Assembly (NCBI RefSeq): GCF_000194155.1
Contig: NZ_GL877883.1
Location: forward strand, 196,572-260,571
Source: Saccharopolyspora spinosa NRRL 18395
GTDB lineage: Bacteria > Actinomycetota > Actinomycetes > Mycobacteriales > Pseudonocardiaceae
DNA length: 64,000 bases
Direction: 5' to 3'
Part shown: piece after piece, positions 58,603 through 64,000 of the stretch
Layout of the letters: the number at the start of each line of letters is the position of its first letter
Numbering within the stretch: position 1 is the first letter of the stretch
Notes under the pieces: model-generated
The model's database searches: none
Seen by the model: only the letters and a program-made list of their open reading frames with translations
What the model was told of the DNA's origin: nothing
Made by a program: the position numbers and the translations under genes

Positions 58603-60977
58603 TCGCGCACCTCCTCCTGCTGCTCGGCAAGGGCCGGGGTCTTGACCCGCGTCGCCGGTGCCACCCGGGTGCTGCGTTTCCGCCGTTCGTGCCGGGACGC
58701 CAGGATCAAGCTGGCGACGCCGGTCGCCGCGACGGCGAGCACCGAGATCTCGCCGACGGTGTCGAAGGCGCGGAAGTCGACGATGATCGCGTTGACCACG
58801 TTGGTCGCGCCGGCGCCCTTCTCGGCATTGGCAATGAACTCGGCGCTGGCCTCCGACGGCGCCTGCCGGGCCGCGCCGAAGATGATTGCGGCCAGCGCGA
58901 TGAACACCCCGGCGGCGCCGGCGATGATCGCCTTGGGCACCCGCAGCGCGCGGGTGGTCCGGGTTTCGGTCTGGGTGAAGCGAACCGGCAGCCGGCGCAG
59001 CACGAACACGAACGCCACCAGCGTCAACGTCTCGACCAGGAACTGCGCCAGCGCGAGGTCCGGGCCACCGTCCACGATAAACAGCCCACCGATGCCGTAG
59101 CCGACGACGCCGACCAGCAGCACCCCGGTCAACCGGCGGCGCGAGCGCAGCACCGCGATCGCCGCCACGACCACCACGATCCCCAACGGGATCTGCAGGA
59201 GGTTGTCGTAGAGGCGCAGGTCCTCCGGCACGCTGGCCCGCATCACCAGCGCCGAGCCGGGGATCGCCAGCACGGTCAGCAGGATGATGCCGAGGTAGGT
59301 CGGCAGCGAGCCGACCTGCAGGCGACCGGTGACCCCGACCGCGATCCGCTCCAGCAGAGCCATGATCCGCTCGTACCCACGCTGCGCGTCCAGCAGCCGC
59401 GGCAGCTCGTTGCGCAGCGCGGTCAGGCGCACCCGCCCTAGGTGCAGCACGACACCGCCGGTGACCGCGATCGCTGACAGCAACAGCGGCAGCGTCAAGC
59501 CATGCCAAAGTCCCAGGTGGTAAGGGTTGTCGCCGACCGGGAAGGCGCTGGCGTAAGCGCTCGCGAGACGGTCGGCGACCGGGAACCCGATGCCCAGGAC
59601 AACGCCTGCGAGCGCGGGCAACCCGGCGGGCGCCAGCGACTCGAAACCGGCTGGCTTCGCCTCGGTCGGCGCGAGGTCCCGCTTCGCCGCGAAGGCGCCC
59701 CACAGCAGCCGGAGGCTGTAGGCGACGGTCAGCATCGAGCCGGCCACCAGCACCACGTCCACCAGCAGTTCCGGCTGGGAGCCGCCGAGGAAAGCGCTGA
59801 ACGCCGCTTCCTTGCCGACGAAACCGAGCATCGGCGGCAGCCCGGCCATCGATGCCGCGCCCAGGGTCGCGATCCCCGCCAGCCACGGCATCCGGCGGCC
59901 CAGCCCGGACAGCTCCCGGATGTCGCGGGTGCCCGCTTGGTGGTCGATGATGCCGACGACCAGGAACAACGTGGCCTTGAACAGGCCATGCGCCAACAAC
60001 ATCGTGGTCCCGGCGACCGCCGCCGTGTAGGTGCCGGTGCCCAGCAGCACCATCAGGAAGCCGAGCTGGCTCACCGTGCCGTAGGCGAGCAGCTTCTTCA
60101 GGTCGTACTCGTGCAGCGCCCGCCAGCCGCCCAGCAGCATGGTGGCCAGGCCGAACACCACGGTCGGCAGCCACCACTGCGGCATGCCGGCGAACACCGG
60201 CCCCAGCCGGGCCACCAGGAACACACCGGCCTTGACCATCGACGCCGCGTGCAGGTACGCGCTGATCGGGGTCGGCGCCACCATCGCGGCGGGCAGCCAG
60301 TTGTGGAACGGCAGCTGCGCGGACTTGGTGAACGCGCCGACCAGGATCAGCACCGCGGCCACTGCGACCGGGGTGCCACCGGGCGGCTTCGCGATCAGCT
60401 CGGAGATCCGGTAGGTGCCCGCGGACTCGCCGAGCACCACGAAACCGAGCAGCATCACCAGCCCGCCCAGGCTGGTGATCATCAGCGCCTGCAGCGCCGA
60501 CCGCCGCGACTCGCGACTGATCCCGGCCTGCCCGACCAGCAGGAACGAGCAGATCGTGGTCAGTTCCCAGAATACGTAGACGGTGATCAGGTCGTCGGCG
60601 AAGACCAGCCCAAGCATCGCGCCAGCGAAGGCCAGCAGCAGCGGCGCGGAACGCCTCGCGGCACCGCTACCGCGGCTGAAGTACGCGTCGGAGTAGATCA
60701 GCACCAGCGCGCCGATGCCGGCCACCAGCACGGTCATCAGCAGAGCGAGCGGGTCCAGCCGGAAGCTGAACTCCAGCCCGATCAGCGGCGCCCACGCGAC
60801 CGTCTCGGTGATCACCTGCCCGGCCAGCACCGGTTGCGCCTGCGCCAGCACCCACACCAGCGCCGCCGCCGGCGGGACGGCCGCGGTCAGGAACGCGACA
60901 CGGGTGCTGCGTCGGGCGAGGAACGGGAGCGCGAGAGCCACCAGCAGGTGCACGATGACGAACGCGAGCAAAAGCAC
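58599..60977 (-). CDS. mrpA: Na+/H+ antiporter subunit A
   Basis: 792 residues, the largest subunit, related to NuoL. The N-terminal 500 residues form the proton-pumping antiporter module ('VFWELTTICSFLLVGQAG' with the conserved Glu, 'LPFHNWLPAAMVAPTPISAY', 'HAASMVKAGVFLVARLGPVF', 'LLAHGLFKATLFLVVGIID', 'AGLPPMLGFVGKEAAFSAFL'). The C-terminal part has the MrpA-specific helices including 'GGPDLALAQFLVETLTLVAF' and 'VDFRAFDTVGEISVLAVAAT', where a Na+ path is proposed. It heads the A-to-G operon. Mrp complexes expel Na+ in exchange for protons and support pH and salt tolerance. Confidence 0.95.
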   Translation of the reverse strand: MLLLAFVIVHLLVALALPFLARRSTRVAFLTAAVPPAAALVWVLAQAQPVLAGQVITETVAWAPLIGLEFSFRLDPLALLMTVLVAGIGALVLIYSDAYFSRGSGAARRSAPLLLAFAGAMLGLVFADDLITVYVFWELTTICSFLLVGQAGISRESRRSALQALMITSLGGLVMLLGFVVLGESAGTYRISELIAKPPGGTPVAVAAVLILVGAFTKSAQLPFHNWLPAAMVAPTPISAYLHAASMVKAGVFLVARLGPVFAGMPQWWLPTVVFGLATMLLGGWRALHEYDLKKLLAYGTVSQLGFLMVLLGTGTYTAAVAGTTMLLAHGLFKATLFLVVGIIDHQAGTRDIRELSGLGRRMPWLAGIATLGAASMAGLPPMLGFVGKEAAFSAFLGGSQPELLVDVVLVAGSMLTVAYSLRLLWGAFAAKRDLAPTEAKPAGFESLAPAGLPALAGVVLGIGFPVADRLASAYASAFPVGDNPYHLGLWHGLTLPLLLSAIAVTGGVVLHLGRVRLTALRNELPRLLDAQRGYERIMALLERIAVGVTGRLQVGSLPTYLGIILLTVLAIPGSALVMRASVPEDLRLYDNLLQIPLGIVVVVAAIAVLRSRRRLTGVLLVGVVGYGIGGLFIVDGGPDLALAQFLVETLTLVAFVFVLRRLPVRFTQTETRTTRALRVPKAIIAGAAGVFIALAAIIFGAARQAPSEASAEFIANAEKGAGATNVVNAIIVDFRAFDTVGEISVLAVAATGVASLILASRHERRKRSTRVAPATRVKTPALAEQQEEVRE

Positions 60978-61408
60978 CTCCTCGACGCCGATTGGTCGTG
61001 GTCACCCGGACCCGCCGACACCCGACCACCGGGATTGTTCGCCAACGCCACCGCAGACGCACCGCGACGAACGATGTCGGCGGCGTGCAAACGCTGCGAA
61101 TATCGGCTTGAGGAAGGCTCGGGCCACCGATGCACAGCGAGGTCCGATCTGAGCCCAACTTATCCGAAACGCCCCAGTCCGAGCCAATCCGCCACCGGCG
61201 GCGTATTGGCCGCTCGGAGGCCCCTTTTCGTTGCGACGAAATGACCTTGGCGACATCCGGGGAGGCATCGTCGCGACCGTCGGCGTGGGATTGTTCACTT
61301 TTCGTAACGCCGATACCGCCACGCCGGGTGATCGCCTCGGCGGTATCGGGTAATAGTCCCAGCTGAGCAACGATCCTCGCCGGTTCCGCCTCGCCCGTCC
61401 TGCCGAGC
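60978..61408. other. Divergent intergenic region between mrpA and the protein kinase gene
   Basis: About 430 bp with no gene I can support; short open frames lack any family resemblance. Promoters for the Mrp operon and the kinase must lie here. 'TTGTTCACTTTTCGTAACG' near 61291 is the most AT-rich patch and could be part of the kinase promoter. Confidence 0.4.
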
Positions 61409-63109
61409 ATGGAAAATATGGCCGTGCCCACGGATAGCTACGAGCCCGAAACCCTGGCCGGCGCCGGCCGGCTGATCGCGGACCGGTACCGCTTGGACAG
61501 CAAGCTCGGCGGCGGTGCGATGGGCACCGTTTGGTCCGGCACGGACGAGCTGCTGCGCCGCCAAGTGGCGATCAAGGAGGTCAAGCTCCCGCCGGGGATG
61601 CCGGACGAAGAGGCCGCGGAGCTGCGCGAGCGGGCGCTCCGGGAAGCCCGCGCCATCGCCGTCCTGTCGCACCCCAACGTCGTGACGCTCTACGACGTCG
61701 CCCGCGAGGACGGCGAACCGTTCGTCGTCATGGAGCTGGTGCCGTCGCAGAGCCTCGCAGCGATCCTCGGCAAGCACGGCACGCTCGACGACCATCAGCT
61801 GGCGATGATCGCCGACGGCGTCGCCTCCGGGCTGGATGCCGCCCACCGGGCGGGCATCGTGCACCGCGACGTCAAACCCGGCAACGTGCTGATCGGCGAC
61901 GACGGCCGGATCAAGGTCAGCGACTTCGGGATCTCCCGCAACATCGCCGAGCACACCATCACCAGCACCGGCATCCTGCTCGGCACCCCGGCGTTCATCG
62001 CCCCGGAGGTCGCCGCGGGCGAGGCCGTCACCGCCGCCGCCGACCTGTGGGGGTTCGGCGCGACGATGTTCGCCGCGGCCGAGGGGCGCACGCCCTACGA
62101 CGTGCAGGACGATCCGCTGGCCACCGTGACGGAGGTGGTGCGCGGTCCCGTGCCGGTAATCACCCGGCCAGGCCCGATCGGCGACATCGTCCGGGGCCTG
62201 ATGGTCAAGGACCCGACGCAGCGGATGCCGTTGACCGAAGCGCGCCGCCGGATCCAGCACCTGCTGCCCGAGCCCGGGGTCCGCCCGTTCGCGATGCTGC
62301 TGGACCCGGATGCGCCGACGGTGAAGGTGCGGCAGCGGGTGTCGTCGTCGCCTCCGCCGGTGCAGCAGCCCTCGATCGGAACTGGCTCGGTGCCGCTGGC
62401 CCAGGATCCCGGCCTGCCGCCGTTCGCGTTGAAGGATCCGCCGCCGCAGGCGCGCCGCAGGTCGCCGTGGGCGGTGCTCGCGCTCGGCGTCGTCGCGGTC
62501 GTGCTTTTCGCCGCCGCACTGGCCGGGGGTTTCGCCGCGACCCGGCTGGCCGCGGGCGCGTCGGTGCTGCCGGATTCGGCGCCGCCGCTGGTCCGGCCCG
62601 GTCAGTTGTACCTGATCACGCACCACGACATCGCGAAGCACACGGCCGCCCCGAACGCCGAGGAGTTCAGCATCAAGGCCCCGGGCGATCCGGGCTGGCG
62701 GCTGTTCCACAGCGAGCGCAACGACTTCGCCAACAGCGCGGTGGTGTCGTTCGTGTCCCCGGACGGCACCACGGAGATCGCCGTGCAGCGCTACGGCGGT
62801 TTCTTCCGCTCCGGCAAGGAGATGTCGGACTACCAGGCGGAGCTGCAGAACTCCGCCGCGGGCCCATCGGGGGTCACCGTGGAGTCCGCCGTCTCCACCG
62901 GCCCGGACCAGCAGCGCCTGAAGTACCGGACGACCGAGAAGTCGCTGATCGGCTCTCCCACCGAGGGGCGGCAGCTCAGCGCCGCCGCGGAGTTGATCCG
63001 CCACGGCAACGACCTCTGGATCGTGCGGGTCACGGTACCGAGCCGCCAGACGCAGACCAGCGAACCGATCCTCAACCAGATCCAGCCGACCCTGCACATC
63101 GGTCCATGA
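61409..63109 (+). CDS. Membrane Ser/Thr protein kinase (PknB-like kinase domain)
   Basis: 566 residues from ATG 61409 (ATG 61418 is an alternative). The Hanks kinase domain at about 27-285 has the Gly loop LGGGAMGTV (33-41), Lys56, catalytic HRDVKPGN (152-159), DFG (172-174) and APE (198-200). A juxtamembrane Pro-rich stretch leads to one membrane helix (354-376). The extracellular part of about 190 residues has no PASTA repeats. It contains 'EFSIKAPGDPGWRLFHSERN' and 'VQRYGGFFRSGKEMSDYQAE', which I do not recognise, so the signal sensed is unknown. A hairpin terminator overlaps the stop codon. Confidence 0.93.
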   Translation: MENMAVPTDSYEPETLAGAGRLIADRYRLDSKLGGGAMGTVWSGTDELLRRQVAIKEVKLPPGMPDEEAAELRERALREARAIAVLSHPNVVTLYDVAREDGEPFVVMELVPSQSLAAILGKHGTLDDHQLAMIADGVASGLDAAHRAGIVHRDVKPGNVLIGDDGRIKVSDFGISRNIAEHTITSTGILLGTPAFIAPEVAAGEAVTAAADLWGFGATMFAAAEGRTPYDVQDDPLATVTEVVRGPVPVITRPGPIGDIVRGLMVKDPTQRMPLTEARRRIQHLLPEPGVRPFAMLLDPDAPTVKVRQRVSSSPPPVQQPSIGTGSVPLAQDPGLPPFALKDPPPQARRRSPWAVLALGVVAVVLFAAALAGGFAATRLAAGASVLPDSAPPLVRPGQLYLITHHDIAKHTAAPNAEEFSIKAPGDPGWRLFHSERNDFANSAVVSFVSPDGTTEIAVQRYGGFFRSGKEMSDYQAELQNSAAGPSGVTVESAVSTGPDQQRLKYRTTEKSLIGSPTEGRQLSAAAELIRHGNDLWIVRVTVPSRQTQTSEPILNQIQPTLHIGP

Positions 63110-63155
63110 GGATGTACCCGCAGCCCATCTGCCGTCAGCTGCGGGAATGTCCTCA
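63107..63155 (+). terminator. Terminator hairpin at the kinase stop codon
   Basis: TGAGGATGTACCCGCAGC (63107-63124, starting with the stop codon) pairs with GCTGCGGGAATGTCCTCA (63138-63155) apart from a small internal bulge. The loop is 13 nt. Confidence 0.7.
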
Positions 63156-63278
63156 TCGGACGTAGCGGATCGCAGTTCTTCGTGCGCATCGCGGACCGCG
63201 GTCCGGACGTTGTGTCGGCGCGCAAGGGACGATCCGGCGCTGGTTCGGGTGTTGTCACGGGTTCCCCGATCGTGGAGA

Positions 63279-63320
63279 ACCGGAGTGATGACTCCATATA
63301 TTCGGAGTCATCACTCCGGT
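63279..63320. repeat. Perfect 17-bp inverted repeat
   Basis: ACCGGAGTGATGACTCC (63279-63295), loop ATATATTC, GGAGTCATCACTCCGGT (63304-63320). Its position 179 bp before the phosphorylase start and 124 bp after the kinase terminator suits an operator, a regulatory hairpin or a small repeat element. The rest of 63156-63498 shows no gene. Confidence 0.8.
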
Positions 63321-63498
63321 TGGCGTCACTCCGTTCGCCGTGCCCTGCGTGTTCGTGCTCCGGGTGCGGGACGCCAGATCGTCGAATCTCGCGACTACGG
63401 CGACCACTTCGCCTTCGCCAGAGCCAGGGTGTGCTCGACGCGCTTGTCGCGGGCTGAAACGCCGCCGCGCGGCTCGGCACGGACTAAGCTGCGCGCCC

Positions 63499-64000
63499 GT
63501 GACGCCTACGACGACTTCCGACCCGTCCGCGGCCGCCAGCGCGGCCGCCGCCAAGCTCGCCGAGCTCACCGGCATCGGCCGCCACGACATCGTCGTGGTG
63601 CTCGGCTCCGGTTGGCAGCCTGCCGCCGAGGAGATCGGCCGGCCGGCCACCGAGCTGAGCATGTCCGACCTGCCGGGGTTCGCGGCGCCTGGCGCGATCG
63701 GACACAGCGGCAAGATCTGGTCCGTGCCGGTGGGCGAAAAGCGGGTGCTGGTCACGCTCGGGCGGACGCACCTGTACGAGGGCAAGGGCATCGAGCCGGT
63801 GGTGCACGGCGTGCGGACCGCGGTCGCCGCCGGGTGCCGGACCGTGGTGCTCACCAACGCCGCCGGCGGGCTGCGCGAGGGCATGCAGGTCGGCCAGCCG
63901 GTGCTGATCAGCGACCACGTCAACATGACCGCACGGTCGCCGCTGGTCGGCGCGAACTTCGTGGACCTCACCGACCTTTACTCGCCGCGGCTGCGGGAGC
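63499..64000 (+). CDS. Purine-nucleoside phosphorylase (3' end outside window)
   Basis: The GTG at 63499 opens a frame that runs off the window after 167 residues. It splits purine nucleosides with phosphate in purine salvage. The class II (trimeric) PNP motifs are '[16 protein letters not shown]', '[20 protein letters not shown]', '[15 protein letters not shown]', '[20 protein letters not shown]' and '[15 protein letters not shown]'. The start is chosen by similarity to the actinobacterial N-terminus; no strong ribosome binding site is seen. Confidence 0.9.
   Translation, partial: MTPTTTSDPSAAASAAAAKLAELTGIGRHDIVVVLGSGWQPAAEEIGRPATELSMSDLPGFAAPGAIGHSGKIWSVPVGEKRVLVTLGRTHLYEGKGIEPVVHGVRTAVAAGCRTVVLTNAAGGLREGMQVGQPVLISDHVNMTARSPLVGANFVDLTDLYSPRLRE

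Noticed and set aside
61130-61366. 78-residue plus-strand open frame upstream of the kinase
   Set aside because: No ribosome binding site, no similarity to anything recognised, and it occupies the expected promoter region.

Overview
The window looks like chromosomal DNA of a high-GC filamentous actinomycete. The family is most likely Pseudonocardiaceae and the genus Saccharopolyspora-like. This is inferred from the strong GC bias, frequent GTG starts, an XRE/DUF5753 plus DUF397 pair, EspG- and WXG100-type ESX proteins, an actinobacterial LpdA, a macrolide-type glycosyltransferase and a seven-gene Mrp operon. No ribosomal RNA, tRNA or CRISPR array was recognised.

Layout. 1-1.2 kb: the end of an XRE/DUF5753 regulator with its DUF397 partner, then a pair of hairpin repeats. 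1.3-3.3 kb: a frameshifted DUF2339 membrane protein gene. 3.5-7.0 kb: a minus-strand operon (YbaB-like, WXG100-like, an 817-residue TNT-domain polymorphic toxin, a small putative immunity protein) that resembles the esxF-esxE-cpnT-ift arrangement of mycobacteria. 7.3-11.1 kb: metabolic genes (MaoC, CbiZ, HMG-CoA lyase, PH-domain protein, BirA) and a second pair of the same hairpin repeats. 11.4-16.1 kb: a secreted S15-type peptidase and a Maf protein, set among remnants of a HepT toxin, an S1E protease and a dicarboxylate symporter. 16.1-20.0 kb: a small phage- or element-like segment (lysis-module fragments, phosphotransferase, membrane protein, XRE/TPR regulator). 20.2-23.6 kb: DUF1707, DUF3558 lipoprotein, PE-like, PPE-like and EspG proteins. 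23.7-29.1 kb: the glycerol regulon, with glpD and a DeoR repressor diverging from glpF-glpK.

29-50 kb is an accessory stretch rich in decayed genes. It holds a 3'-end duplication of glpK, an arginase-family pseudogene, a broken L-fucose (non-phosphorylative) pathway interrupted by an IS110 relic, and MerR, amidohydrolase, MBL, DeoR, WYL and SnoaL fragments. Intact genes lie among them: L-fuconate dehydratase, an aldo/keto reductase, a macrolide glycosyltransferase, a flavin-reductase-like protein, a TPR protein, LpdA, gamma-glutamylcyclotransferase, a sugar kinase and a HAD phosphatase. Several pseudogenes carry large internal deletions, so base-calling errors alone cannot explain the decay.

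50-64 kb returns to well-kept genes: an AbiEi-like protein, DUF3224, two M20 amidohydrolases, the complete Mrp Na+/H+ antiporter operon (A to G), a membrane Ser/Thr protein kinase and the start of a purine-nucleoside phosphorylase that runs off the end.

Most promising for new biology: the TNT toxin operon, whose toxin domain has substitutions at positions that are normally catalytic; the ESX effector/chaperone cassette with no secretion genes nearby; a perfect hairpin over the ribosome binding site of the S15 peptidase; and the paired hairpin repeats.
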